From the NCBI RefSeq assembly GCF_015352455.1, contig NZ_JADKPN010000001.1, positions 496,001-560,000 on the forward strand: a stretch of DNA of 64,000 nucleotides. Reading direction: 5' to 3'. The translations under genes were made by a program, and so were the position numbers. This stretch comes from Nocardioides islandensis (GTDB lineage Bacteria > Actinomycetota > Actinomycetes > Propionibacteriales > Nocardioidaceae). Position 1 is the first letter of the stretch. Every line of letters begins with the position of its first letter. This document shows positions 8,122-16,595 of this stretch, piece after piece. Below the pieces are notes generated by a model that worked only from the letters and a program-made list of their open reading frames with translations, was not told the origin of the DNA and did no database searches.

Positions 8122-9559
8122 GAGCCAGCGACCTCGGCGCCGACCGGCGCGGCAGGTGGGCCGACCAGCCCAGCTCGCGGACCGGGTCGTACCTCGGCCA
8201 GAGGATGTCGCGCACGACGATCGCCACGAGGTACAGCTCGGCCAGCATCCGCACGATGATCGCGAACCAGTAGAACTCCGCGTCGCCGCCGTCGGCGGGA
8301 GCCAGGAAGTTCCCGAGGTACCACCAGACGCTGGCGAAGTACGCCACCTCGCCGAGCTGCCAGATGACCTGGTCGCGCAGCCGCGGCCGGGCGAGCACGG
8401 CCAGCGGCAGCAGCCACAGGACGTACTGCGGCGAGTAGACCTTGTTGACCAGCAGGAAGCCCGCGACCACGAGGAAGCCGAGCTGCGCGAGCCGCGGCGT
8501 CGCCGGCGCGGTCATCCCGAGCACGAGCACGCCGACGCACCAGGCGCCGAACACGAGCCAGGACCACATGTTGATGGTCGAGGACGTCAATGACAGGTCG
8601 AAGCGCTGGTCGAGCAGCAGCCACACCGAGCCCAGGTCGGCGGCCCGGTCGGAGTTGAACCGCCAGAAGGTCTTCCAGGCCTCGCCACCGGAGAGGTACG
8701 CCGGGGCGTTGACGAGCACCCAGGTGGCCGCCGCCACGCCCGCGGTCTCCCCGAGTTCGCGGAAGCGCCGCCGGCGCAGGCAGATGACCAGGATCCCGCC
8801 GAGCAGGAACAGCGGGTAGAGCTTGGTGGCCACGCCCAGGCCGATCAGGCCGCCGGTCAGCATGGTGCGGTCGCGCGACCAGGCCCACAGCGCGCCGGCC
8901 ACGCAGGCGACGGCCAGCATGTCCCAGTTCACCAGGCCCGCGAGCGCCAGCGCGGGCGAGATCGCGAAGAACGCCGCGTCCCACGGACGCCGCCGGTGGA
9001 CGCCGGCGAGCAGCCACGCGGAGAGCAGGGCCAGGGCAGCGAAGCCGATCGCGTTGACGGCGACGAACCGCAGCATCTCGGTGCGGATCTCCGGCCGCGC
9101 CCCGAGGGTGTCCACGGGCATCCCGGCGCGCTCGGTGACGTCGGGGTTCCCGCTGAGCCGCTGGGTGACCTCGGCCGACCACCAGGCCCAGTAGGAGATG
9201 ACGACGGGGTACTCCATCGCCGGGTACCTCGCCCGGACCGAGTCGTCGTCGACGTACGGCCAGTGCAGCTCGGCGAACCCTCGTCCGGTGTAGAGGTAGG
9301 GCAGGTCGGAGTAGCACATGTGCGTGTAGTTGGTGGCGGAGTCGCCCCACTTGTCCCGGTAGCAGGGGGCGTCCTTGACCAGCCCCATCGCGAAGCAGAC
9401 CGCGGTCAGCGCCAGCAGCACGCGCAGCGGCGTCCACCACCGGTGGCGACCGGCGTGCGTGCCGACCGGTCCGCCCACGCCCTCGCTGAGCGCCCGGATG
9501 CCGGGGTCGTCGTGGGTGGGGTGCACCCGGTCGTCGGCCGGCACGTGGTCGCTCCTCAT
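8114..9559 (-). CDS. GT87-type polytopic membrane glycosyltransferase (DUF2029-like)
   Basis: A 481-residue membrane protein with roughly ten hydrophobic helices. It resembles polyprenyl-phosphate-dependent mannosyltransferases of the GT-C/GT87 type, which act on the outer face of the membrane. Visible family-like features are a long first extracytoplasmic loop with an acidic/aromatic patch (YLYTGRGFAELHWPY), the conserved GVATKLYPLFLLGG stretch, and VNKVYSPQYVLWLLPL near the C-terminal third. It starts 31 bases after the stop codon of the upstream PBP gene, across a small tandem repeat, so it is probably in the PBP operon. The acceptor glycan is unknown. Confidence 0.75.
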   Translation of the reverse strand: MRSDHVPADDRVHPTHDDPGIRALSEGVGGPVGTHAGRHRWWTPLRVLLALTAVCFAMGLVKDAPCYRDKWGDSATNYTHMCYSDLPYLYTGRGFAELHWPYVDDDSVRARYPAMEYPVVISYWAWWSAEVTQRLSGNPDVTERAGMPVDTLGARPEIRTEMLRFVAVNAIGFAALALLSAWLLAGVHRRRPWDAAFFAISPALALAGLVNWDMLAVACVAGALWAWSRDRTMLTGGLIGLGVATKLYPLFLLGGILVICLRRRRFRELGETAGVAAATWVLVNAPAYLSGGEAWKTFWRFNSDRAADLGSVWLLLDQRFDLSLTSSTINMWSWLVFGAWCVGVLVLGMTAPATPRLAQLGFLVVAGFLLVNKVYSPQYVLWLLPLAVLARPRLRDQVIWQLGEVAYFASVWWYLGNFLAPADGGDAEFYWFAIIVRMLAELYLVAIVVRDILWPRYDPVRELGWSAHLPRRSAPRSLALR

Positions 9560-9562
9560 GGG

Positions 9563-9598
9563 TCAGAGGAAGGGGTCAGAGGAAGGGGGTCAGAGGAA
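9563..9598. repeat. 13-14-bp tandem repeat spanning the PBP stop codon
   Basis: TCAGAGGAA occurs three times (starting 9563, 9576 and 9590) with G-rich spacers. On the coding strand this is TTCCTCTGA three times: the last two residues and stop codon of the PBP, followed by two further copies in the gap before the next start. Confidence 0.85.
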
Positions 9599-11929
9599 GT
9601 AGCTCAGGAACCAGGAGCTGCTGCGCGGCGTCGGGGAGGTCGACGGTTGGGCGACCGTGGTCGTGGCCGCCTGCGTCGGCGTCTGCGACGGCGGCGGGTC
9701 CGGGGTCGGGTTGACCGTCACCGTCGGCAGCGTCGTGTCGGACGGCGTGGGCTCCACGGTCGGGGTGGGCTCGGTCGTCGGCTGGCCGGTCGGCGTCTTG
9801 GTCGGCAGCTCCGTCGGGGAGTCGCTCGGCGAGTCCGTCTCGGTCGGCGTCCCGGTCGGCGACGGCTTCTTGGTCGGCGAGGGCCTCTTGGTCGGGGTGG
9901 CCGTCGGCGCCGGGTCGTGACCATCGGTCGGGGCGTCGCCGTCGACGTTCGCCGGCTCCGGGAACTCCTCGACGTCCATGCCCTCGGACTCCTGCTGCAT
10001 GATCGCGGTCCAGGTGCGGGCGGGGTAGTCGGCCCCGAAGTACGACGGCAGCCAGCCGTCGAGCTGGTCGTCACCGTCGCCTCGGACGTACATCACCGCA
10101 GTGGAGAGCTGCGGGGTGTACCCGACGAACCACGCCGAGGACACCTGGTCCTTGGCGTTGGTCGCGGTCCCGGTCTTGCCCGCCGCCGGACGGCCCAGCG
10201 CCTGGGCGGCCTGGCCCGTGCCGTTCTCGACGACCTGCTGCATGGCGTAGGAGACGTCGGAGTCGATGTCGGGGTCGAGGACGTCGGTGTTGACCACGTC
10301 GTAGACCTGCGGCTCCTCGCCGGTGCGGTCGACGACCTTCTTGACGACGTGCACGTTCGACCGCACCCCGCCGTTGGCGAAGGTGGCGTAGGTGTTGGCC
10401 ATGTTGATCGGGCTGACGCGGGCACGGCCGAGCGTGATCAGGGTGTCGTCGGCGCTGAGGTCCCGGCTGGTCTTGGGGATGCCGGGGTACTTCTTCGACG
10501 CGTGCGCAGGCGGGATGCCCAGGGCGTTGGCCATCGCGTGGATCTTCGCGGGCCCGTCGGGGATGGACGCGGACATGTCGACGTACGCCGTGTTGATCGA
10601 CTCCTCGAGACCGAACAGGGCGGTGACCGACGAGCCGTAGTCGTTGCCGCCGTTCTCGCCCTCGTTGTTGACCTCGAGGCCGTCGGGGAAGGTGTAGGGC
10701 GAGGTGCCCTGGAAGGTGTCCTTGAGCGAGAAGCCCTCGTTGATCGCGGTGGCCAGCGTGATGGGCTTGAACGTCGAGCCGACCATGCCGCCGGCGACGG
10801 CCCAGTTGATCTGGGAGTCGAGGTAGTCCTGGCCCGCGTAGAAGCCGAGCAGCGCGCCGGTGCCGGGCTGGACCGTGGCCGCGGCGATGTGCAGCTCCTT
10901 GTCGCCGAAGCCCTCCGGCTTCTGGGCGAGCACGCCGTCCTCGGCGGCCTTCATCGCCGCCGGGGTGAACGTCGTGGTCACCCGCAGGCCGCCGCCGTCG
11001 ATGTCGGAGTCGGAGTACCCCATCGAGTGCAGCTCGTTGCGGACCAGCTGGAGCATGAAGCCCTTCTGGCCGCCGTACTGGCTCTGGGCCTGGATCTTCG
11101 GGAACCGCGGCAGCGCCTGCTGGGCCTGGTCGGCCTCGTCGGCGGTGATGTCGCCGGTCGAGGCCATGCCGTCCAGGACGTAGTCGTAGCGCTCCTTGAG
11201 GGCCGCCTTGGAGTCCTTGCCGTTCTTCGGGTCCAGGTCGGTCGGGTCGTTGAGCACGCTGGCCAGCACGGCGCACTGCTTCAGGTTGAGGTCCTTGGCC
11301 GGCACGTTGAAGTAGGCCTGGGCGGCTGCCTGCACGCCGTACGCGCCGCGACCGAAGTAGATGGTGTTGAGGTAGCCCTCGAGGATCTGCTGCTTGCTCT
11401 TCTCCCGCTGGATCTTCAGCGAGAGGAAGGCCTCCTTCAGCTTGCGCTTGAGGGACCGCTCCTGGGTGAGGTACAGGATCTTGACGTACTGCTGGGTGAT
11501 CGTGCTCGCACCCTGCGTGGCGTTGCCTCGGGCGTTGCTGAACGCGGCCCGGATGATGCCCTTCGGGTCGATGCCCTTGTTGGTGTAGAACGACCGGTCC
11601 TCGGCGGCGATGACCGCCTGCTGCAGCTGGTCGGGCATCTCCGAGAGCGGGATCGACTCACGGTTCTGGACCGCGAACTGACCCAGCTCGGTCTTGCCAT
11701 CGGCGTAGTAGACCTTGGTCGTCTCGGTGGTGAAGTCGGCGTCCGGGTCCGGGATCGTGGTCTGGGTGTAGGCGTAGTAGAACGCGCCGATGCCGGTCAG
11801 CGTGGTGACCAGGCCGATGATCAGCAGCCACTTGACGACCTTGAGGACGCGGCGCTTCGTGGTGCCCGGGGGCTTCGGACGGTTCGGCTTGCGCTTGACC
11901 GCGGGGCCCTCGGCGCGACGCTTGCTCAA
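9590..11929 (-). CDS. ponA: Bifunctional class A penicillin-binding protein (transglycosylase/transpeptidase)
   Basis: A 779-residue cell wall synthase. After a basic cytoplasmic N-terminus comes one membrane anchor (VVKWLLIIGLVTTLTGIGAF). The GT51 domain has the catalytic Glu motif AAEDRSFYTNKGID, then GASTITQQYVK and QILEGYLNTIYFGRGAYGV. The transpeptidase has SxxK in GSTFKPIT, SxN in ESINTAY and KTG in AGKTGTA. The last 110 or so residues are a Pro/Thr/Ser-rich tail without domains, typical of actinobacterial PBP1. A TTG start at 11929 is chosen because GGAG lies 8 bases upstream and no ATG or GTG fits. The PadR-ino1 pair follows divergently, as near ponA1 in mycobacteria. Confidence 0.93.
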   Translation of the reverse strand: MSKRRAEGPAVKRKPNRPKPPGTTKRRVLKVVKWLLIIGLVTTLTGIGAFYYAYTQTTIPDPDADFTTETTKVYYADGKTELGQFAVQNRESIPLSEMPDQLQQAVIAAEDRSFYTNKGIDPKGIIRAAFSNARGNATQGASTITQQYVKILYLTQERSLKRKLKEAFLSLKIQREKSKQQILEGYLNTIYFGRGAYGVQAAAQAYFNVPAKDLNLKQCAVLASVLNDPTDLDPKNGKDSKAALKERYDYVLDGMASTGDITADEADQAQQALPRFPKIQAQSQYGGQKGFMLQLVRNELHSMGYSDSDIDGGGLRVTTTFTPAAMKAAEDGVLAQKPEGFGDKELHIAAATVQPGTGALLGFYAGQDYLDSQINWAVAGGMVGSTFKPITLATAINEGFSLKDTFQGTSPYTFPDGLEVNNEGENGGNDYGSSVTALFGLEESINTAYVDMSASIPDGPAKIHAMANALGIPPAHASKKYPGIPKTSRDLSADDTLITLGRARVSPINMANTYATFANGGVRSNVHVVKKVVDRTGEEPQVYDVVNTDVLDPDIDSDVSYAMQQVVENGTGQAAQALGRPAAGKTGTATNAKDQVSSAWFVGYTPQLSTAVMYVRGDGDDQLDGWLPSYFGADYPARTWTAIMQQESEGMDVEEFPEPANVDGDAPTDGHDPAPTATPTKRPSPTKKPSPTGTPTETDSPSDSPTELPTKTPTGQPTTEPTPTVEPTPSDTTLPTVTVNPTPDPPPSQTPTQAATTTVAQPSTSPTPRSSSWFLSYFL

Positions 11930-12106
11930 CTCTTCGACTCCACGACTGGCTCGGCTGTTGGGGGAAGGACAACTCCACCGAGGGTACGGGGGGCGACCCA
12001 CCCCCACCCAACCGCCGCGCGTGTGATTCCGGCGGGCCAGCGGGTCGAAGGCGCGCAGCGTCCGGCCACGACGGGACCTTCGGCCCTGGGCCGGGTTGCG
12101 CGACCG

Positions 12107-12125
12107 ATGTATCGTGTTGATACAT
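12107..12125. promoter_or_regulatory. Palindrome upstream of the PadR gene (candidate PadR operator)
   Basis: ATGTATC (12107-12113) and GATACAT (12119-12125) form a perfect inverted repeat with a 5-base spacer, 59 bases before the PadR start. PadR-family regulators commonly bind ATGT...ACAT half-sites near their own gene, so autoregulation is the natural reading. Spacing differs from the classic 8-base form. Confidence 0.65.
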
Positions 12126-12184
12126 TCACCCGATAGATCCGCGCGATAGAGCGGTTCGTAGGGTTTCACACCGATGGGGGACAC

Positions 12185-12808
12185 GTGCAACGCAAGGGTG
12201 CAGCGCTGGAGATGGCCGTCCTCGGCCTGCTCCACGAGTCGCCACTGCACGGCTACGAGCTCCGCAAGCGCCTCAACCTGCTGCTCGGGTGGACCCGCCT
12301 CCTCTCCTACGGCTCGCTGTACCCCGCGCTCAAGCGGATGCTCCGCGAGGGCGTCATCACGGAGGTGACCAACCCCGCATCGGTCTCGATGCGGCAGCGG
12401 ATCACCTACCAGATCACGGCGAAGGGGCGCGAGGCCTTCGCCAGCGAGGTCACCGACGACGGCCCGTCCGCGTGGGAGGACGAGGGCTTCAACATGAGGT
12501 TCGCGTTCTTCTCGCGCACCGACGCCGACGTGCGGCTGCGCATCCTCGAGGGCCGGCGCAGCCGGCTGCAGGAGCGCCTGGACCGGCAGCGCCGGGCCGC
12601 GGGCGGCGACGACCGCTACCTCACCGAGCTGCGGCGGCACGCCATCGACTCCGTCGAGCGCGAGGTCCGCTGGCTGACCGACCTGATCAACGCCGAGCGC
12701 GGGACGGGACCCGAGGCACCCGGCTCCAGCAGCACCACCAGCAGCACCCCACCCAGAAGTTCCCAGCACACCGCACCGGCCGCGACGCCGGCGGCTGAAC
12801 CGCAGTGA
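12185..12808 (+). CDS. PadR-family transcriptional regulator
   Basis: A 207-residue winged-helix regulator. The N-terminal domain ([20 protein letters not shown], then [17 protein letters not shown]) is the PadR signature. A C-terminal helical segment (about 120-175) probably mediates dimer formation, followed by a low-complexity Ser/Thr/Pro/Ala tail. The GTG start at 12185 has GGGGGA just upstream. It ends 17 bases before ino1 and is almost certainly co-transcribed with it, an arrangement also known in mycobacteria (Rv0047c-Rv0046c). It probably controls itself and ino1 through the palindrome at 12107-12125. The signal it senses is unknown. Confidence 0.9.
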   Translation: MQRKGAALEMAVLGLLHESPLHGYELRKRLNLLLGWTRLLSYGSLYPALKRMLREGVITEVTNPASVSMRQRITYQITAKGREAFASEVTDDGPSAWEDEGFNMRFAFFSRTDADVRLRILEGRRSRLQERLDRQRRAAGGDDRYLTELRRHAIDSVEREVRWLTDLINAERGTGPEAPGSSSTTSSTPPRSSQHTAPAATPAAEPQ

Positions 12809-12825
12809 AGGAAGGAAGACCCGGC

Positions 12826-13911
12826 ATGGGATCGGTACGAGTAGCAATCGTGGGCGTCGGCAACTGCGCGACGTCCCTCATCCAGGGCGTGACGTACTAC
12901 AAGGACGCCGACCCGTCGGCCACGGTGCCGGGCCTCATGCACGTCACCTTCGGCGAGTACCACGTCCGCGACCTGCAGTTCGTGGCGGCGTTCGACGTCG
13001 ACGACAAGAAGGTCGGCAAGGACCTCTCGGAGGCCATCAACGCCTCGGAGAACAACACGATCAAGATCGCGGAGGTGCCGACGCTCGGCATCGAGGTGCA
13101 GCGCGGCCCGACGATGGACGGCCTCGGCAAGTACTACCGCGAGACGATCGAGGAGTCGGCCGCCGAGCCGGTCGACGTGGTCCAGGTCCTCAAGGACAGC
13201 CAGGCCGACGTGCTCGTCTCCTACCTGCCGGTGGGCTCCGAGCAGGCCGACAAGTTCTACGCCCAGTGCGCGATCGACGCGGGCGTGGCCTTCGTGAACG
13301 CCCTCCCGGTGTTCATCGCCTCCGACCCGGTGTGGGCCAAGAAGTTCGAGGACGCGGGCGTCCCGATCATCGGCGACGACATCAAGTCCCAGGTCGGCGC
13401 GACCATCACCCACCGGGTGCTGGCCAAGCTGTTCGAGGACCGCGGCGTGGCGCTGGACCGCACCTACCAGCTCAACGTCGGCGGCAACATGGACTTCAAG
13501 AACATGCTCGAGCGCGAGCGCCTGGAGTCCAAGAAGGTCTCCAAGACCCAGGCCGTGACGTCCAACCTGCACGGCGAGCTGGCCGGCAAGACCCACGACC
13601 GCAACGTGCACATCGGCCCGTCCGACTACGTCGCGTGGCTCGACGACCGCAAGTGGGCCTACGTCCGCCTCGAGGGCCGCGCCTTCGGTGACGTCCCGCT
13701 GAACCTCGAGTACAAGCTCGAGGTCTGGGACTCCCCGAACTCCGCCGGCATCATCATCGACGCGGTCCGCGCCGCGAAGATCGCCAAGGACCGCGGCCTC
13801 GGTGGCCCGATCATCTCGGCGTCGTCGTACCTGATGAAGTCCCCGCCGGTGCAGCTCCCCGACGACGAGGGTCGCCGCCGCGTCGAGGCCTTCATCAAGG
13901 GTGAAGAGTGA
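12826..13911 (+). CDS. ino1: Inositol-3-phosphate synthase (actinobacterial type)
   Basis: A 361-residue enzyme that converts glucose 6-phosphate to 1L-myo-inositol 1-phosphate with NAD. This is the first step towards phosphatidylinositol and mycothiol in actinobacteria. The N-terminal NAD-binding turn is [13 protein letters not shown]. Conserved blocks include [43 protein letters not shown] and [15 protein letters not shown]. The ATG at 12826 is preceded by GAAGGAAG; the in-frame GTG 21 bases upstream overlaps the PadR stop and gives no family sequence. A strong hairpin at 14067-14100 follows downstream. Confidence 0.95.
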   Translation: MGSVRVAIVGVGNCATSLIQGVTYYKDADPSATVPGLMHVTFGEYHVRDLQFVAAFDVDDKKVGKDLSEAINASENNTIKIAEVPTLGIEVQRGPTMDGLGKYYRETIEESAAEPVDVVQVLKDSQADVLVSYLPVGSEQADKFYAQCAIDAGVAFVNALPVFIASDPVWAKKFEDAGVPIIGDDIKSQVGATITHRVLAKLFEDRGVALDRTYQLNVGGNMDFKNMLERERLESKKVSKTQAVTSNLHGELAGKTHDRNVHIGPSDYVAWLDDRKWAYVRLEGRAFGDVPLNLEYKLEVWDSPNSAGIIIDAVRAAKIAKDRGLGGPIISASSYLMKSPPVQLPDDEGRRRVEAFIKGEE

Positions 13912-13946
13912 GCGTGAGGAACGAACGCTCGCTCGTCTCACCCGCA

Positions 13947-14045
13947 GGTTGAGCAAGCCCTGCGGCTGAGGAACGAAGCCGCAACGGGCGCGTCGAAACC
14001 CGGTAACCGAAGAGTCGGGGTCTCGACAAGCTCGACCAACGAACC
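13947..14045. repeat. Dispersed intergenic repeat, TCGAGAC/GGTCGAG type
   Basis: The gap after ino1 contains GGTTGAGCAAGCCC, CGTCGAAACCCGG and GGGGTCTCGACAAGCTCGAC in succession, with arms that are loosely inverted to one another. From memory this wording is frequent in intergenic DNA of Nocardioidaceae; only this copy is visible here. Confidence 0.5.
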
Positions 14046-14066
14046 AAACTCGACCGACGAACGACG

Positions 14067-14100
14067 GAACCGCCCGGACCCACCACGGTCCGGGCGGTTC
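14067..14100 (+). terminator. Rho-independent-type terminator after ino1
   Basis: A perfect 14-bp stem (14067-14080 with 14087-14100) closes a 6-base loop and is followed by TCGTTT. It lies after ino1 and just before the next gene's promoter. Confidence 0.85.
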
Positions 14101-14107
14101 TCGTTTG

Positions 14108-14113
14108 TAGCCT
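14108..14113 (+). promoter_or_regulatory. -10 element for the DUF4282 gene (leaderless type)
   Basis: TAGCCT lies 6 bases before the ATG at 14120, directly after the terminator hairpin. Confidence 0.5.
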
Positions 14114-14119
14114 TCGCCC

Positions 14120-14572
14120 ATGACCGAGACCCCGCCGCCCCCGGGCCATCCCGACGACCGGCAGCAGCCGGACCCGACCCGGCAGGCGCCGATCCTCCCG
14201 CCTCCTCCCCCGTCACCCCCGCCGAGCTACAGCCCGGCCCCGCAGCCGCCGCCCGACGGGCCGGCGCAGTCGGTCGACCCGGCGGGCGTCCTGAAGGCGC
14301 TGTTCGACTTCAGCTTCTCGACGTTCATCACGCCGAAGGTGGTGCGGTTCGTCTACATGCTGGCCACCGGCCTGCTCGTCGTCGCGTGGCTGGCCTGGCT
14401 GGCGGCCGGGTTCGCCGGCTCTGCGGCGTACGGGCTGCTGGTCCTGCTGATCGGGCCGGTCGTGATGCTGGTGTACCTCGCGCTGATCCGGATGACGCTG
14501 GAGTTCTACCTCGCGATCACGCGGATGAGCGAGGACATCCACCACCGCCTGCCGCCGAGGACCACCGGCTAG
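14120..14572 (+). CDS. DUF4282 membrane protein
   Basis: A 150-residue small membrane protein of unknown function. The first 50 residues are a Pro-rich cytoplasmic tail. The DUF4282 core follows: ALFDFSFSTFITPKVVRFVY, two membrane helices (about 78-98 and 102-125), and LEFYLAITRMSEDI near the end. The stop codon shares the palindromic CTAG with the stop of the convergent AIM24 gene. Nothing in the neighbourhood assigns a role. Confidence 0.85.
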   Translation: MTETPPPPGHPDDRQQPDPTRQAPILPPPPPSPPPSYSPAPQPPPDGPAQSVDPAGVLKALFDFSFSTFITPKVVRFVYMLATGLLVVAWLAWLAAGFAGSAAYGLLVLLIGPVVMLVYLALIRMTLEFYLAITRMSEDIHHRLPPRTTG

Positions 14573-15276
14573 CTGAAGAGTTCGCCGATCAGCCCGCCGG
14601 TGCCGCCGCCGGTGCCCTGCGCCGGCGGCGTCCACTCGCTGGGCTGGACGACGACGAAGCCCGGGCCGTGGAAGGCGTACTGGAAGGCCTCGCCCGAGCC
14701 GCCACGGATGACCGAGGAGAACTTCATCGAGCTCACGACGTTCGGCACCAGGGTGGCCGACCAGGCCACGGCGGCCTGCACGTCGACGTACGTCGGCTGG
14801 GTGCTGCAGTCCAGCACGACCGGCTTGCCGACGGTGCAGAGGGCGACGGTGCCCTGGCCCGTGACCGTGGTGTTGAAGAGGCCGCCGGCCATGATGCCGG
14901 CGCCCTTCACCCGGTTGATGTCCCACTGGAGGGCGGAGTCGAAGGCCAGCAGGTTGCGTCCGTTGACGCTGATCCCGTCGCCGCCGAGCTCGATGAGGTA
15001 GACGTACCCGGCGTCGCTGGCGAAGAACACCTCGCCCTGCCCGCGGACCCGCATCAGGGGCATGTCCTCGGAGGTGACCATCTTCTTGAGCAGCCGCCCG
15101 ACGCTGCCGGCCTTCTCGTGGATGAACTCCACCTGGCCCTGGTAGGCGACCATCGCGCCCTTGACCGCGAGCACGTCCGGGCCCAGCGACACCCGCAGCA
15201 GCTGGTCGTTCTGGAGGGCGAAGCGCTGCCCGGTCTCGTTCTCCAGGTTGCCGGCGTCGAAGAGGTCGCTGTGCAT
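14569..15276 (-). CDS. AIM24-family protein
   Basis: A 235-residue protein of the AIM24/TerD-neighbour fold class, of unclear bacterial function. Family-like stretches are NETGQRFALQNDQLLRVSLG near the N-terminus, AMVAYQGQVEFIHEK, GQGEVFFASDAGYVYLIEL, and the Gly-rich end GTGGGTGGLIGELFS. The ATG at 15276 (MHSDLFDAGNLE) matches how family members begin. Codons further upstream come from the palindromic repeat half-copy at 15295-15339 and are not coding. The gene is convergent with DUF4282 and divergent from the DUF6986 gene. Confidence 0.85.
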   Translation of the reverse strand: MHSDLFDAGNLENETGQRFALQNDQLLRVSLGPDVLAVKGAMVAYQGQVEFIHEKAGSVGRLLKKMVTSEDMPLMRVRGQGEVFFASDAGYVYLIELGGDGISVNGRNLLAFDSALQWDINRVKGAGIMAGGLFNTTVTGQGTVALCTVGKPVVLDCSTQPTYVDVQAAVAWSATLVPNVVSSMKFSSVIRGGSGEAFQYAFHGPGFVVVQPSEWTPPAQGTGGGTGGLIGELFS

Positions 15277-15294
15277 GCAGAGAGCCTGCCTCAT

Positions 15295-15339
15295 CGCTGG
15301 TCGAGGAGGTCGGGCAGCGACCGTCACGAGACCCGGTGA
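15295..15339. repeat. Half copy of the palindromic element
   Basis: This 45-base stretch matches the reverse complement of 5839-5883 with a single mismatch. It sits in the divergent promoter region between the AIM24 and DUF6986 genes, ending 10 bases before the latter's -10 element, where a -35 would be expected. Confidence 0.85.
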
Positions 15340-15349
15340 CCCTCGCGCC

Positions 15350-15355
15350 TAGGGT
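15350..15355 (+). promoter_or_regulatory. -10 element for the DUF6986 gene (leaderless type)
   Basis: TAGGGT lies 7 bases before the ATG at 15363, with no ribosome binding site. Confidence 0.55.
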
Positions 15356-15362
15356 GGCGCCC

Positions 15363-16595
15363 ATGGTCGATCCCGACGAGCTGAGCGCCCGCCTGACCGC
15401 CGAGCTCGACGAACGGTTGGCGGAGGCTGACGGGCAGCTGGCGTCGAGGTACCCGGGCGAGCGTCCGGGGCGCCAGCCCGTGCACACGGCGTACGTGCCG
15501 GCCGACCGGTTCGGCGCGGGCACCGCCCGCTCCTGGGGCGAGGAGGCGCTGGCGCTGCTCGACGAGCACGCCGCCGAGTTCGCGACCGTCGTCGCCGACG
15601 CCGACATCATCCGGCGGGTCAAGGCCAAGCTCGGCGACGAGCCGGTCGAGGACCTGCGGGTCGACTTCGAGGACGGGTACGTCGGGCACTCCTCGGAGGA
15701 GGAGGACGAGCACGTCCGTACCGCGGCCCATGCGCTGGCCGAGGCGCAGCAGGACGAGACGGCACCGCCGTGCTCCGGCATCCGCATCAGGTCCTTCGAC
15801 CCGGCGTCGCGAGCGCGCGGGGTGCGGACGCTGACACGGTTCCTGACGGCGTACGCCGAGGCGAAGGGCTCGATGGACGGCTTCGTCGTGACCCTGCCCA
15901 AGGTCACGAGCACCGAGCAGGTGGCCGCGTTCGTGCACGCCGCCTCGACCATCGAGGACGAGATCGGGTTGGCGGACGAGGCCGTGCGGTTCGAGGTGCA
16001 GGTGGAGACGCCGCAGACGATCCTCGGCGCCGACGGCACCGCGCTGGTGGCCCGGATCGTGCACGCGTCGGGCGGCCGGCTGACCGGGCTGCACTACGGG
16101 ACCTACGACTACTCCGCCTACCTCGGCATCGCCGCCGGCCAGCAGTCGCTGGAGCACCCCGCGGCCGACCACGCGAAGCTGGTGATGCAGGCGGCCGCCG
16201 CCGGCACCGGCGTCCGGCTCTCCGACGGGTCGACCAACGTGCTGCCGGTCGGGGACGCCGAGGCGATCCACCTGGCCTGGGACAACCACCTGCGGCTGGT
16301 GACCCGGTCGCTGGAGCGCGGCTTCTACCAGGGCTGGGACCTGCACCCGGGACAGCTGCCGACGCGGTACGCCGCGACGTACACGTTCTTCCGCGGCGGA
16401 CTGCCGAAGGCCCTGGAGCGGCTGGCGACCTACGCCGAGCAGCGGCAGACAGACGGTCCGACCGGCTCGATCGCCGACGAGCCCGCGACCGCCCGGGCGC
16501 TGGCGGACTTCGTCCTGCGCGGGCTGGACTGCGGCGCGGTCGACGCGGGCGAGGTCGGCGACGTGGAGGAGCTGCGCCGCCTGGCGCACCGCTAG
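15363..16595 (+). CDS. DUF6986 / HpcH-citrate-lyase-like aldolase family protein
   Basis: A 410-residue protein related to the HpcH/HpaI and citrate lyase beta barrels. Supporting features are an acidic metal-binding type stretch (DLRVDFEDGYVGHS), SGIRIRSFD, GFVVTLPKVTS, RFEVQVETPQTIL and HYGTYDYSAYLGIA, all in the barrel order of that superfamily, so an Mg-dependent C-C bond lyase or synthase is likely. It lies on the same strand upstream of the purine-degradation run but is separated from it by two oppositely oriented genes. Relatives are often found near ureide genes, from general knowledge. The substrate is not known. Its stop shares CTAG with the convergent ligase gene. Confidence 0.7.
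   Translation: MVDPDELSARLTAELDERLAEADGQLASRYPGERPGRQPVHTAYVPADRFGAGTARSWGEEALALLDEHAAEFATVVADADIIRRVKAKLGDEPVEDLRVDFEDGYVGHSSEEEDEHVRTAAHALAEAQQDETAPPCSGIRIRSFDPASRARGVRTLTRFLTAYAEAKGSMDGFVVTLPKVTSTEQVAAFVHAASTIEDEIGLADEAVRFEVQVETPQTILGADGTALVARIVHASGGRLTGLHYGTYDYSAYLGIAAGQQSLEHPAADHAKLVMQAAAAGTGVRLSDGSTNVLPVGDAEAIHLAWDNHLRLVTRSLERGFYQGWDLHPGQLPTRYAATYTFFRGGLPKALERLATYAEQRQTDGPTGSIADEPATARALADFVLRGLDCGAVDAGEVGDVEELRRLAHR

Noticed and set aside
12174..12368. Frame starting at ATG 12174 upstream of PadR
   Set aside because: It is in a different frame from the PadR domain and ends inside it, with no family features.
15277..15327. 17-codon N-terminal extension of the AIM24 protein
   Set aside because: The extra codons are translated palindromic repeat; the same peptide-like string appears in front of the FemAB gene.
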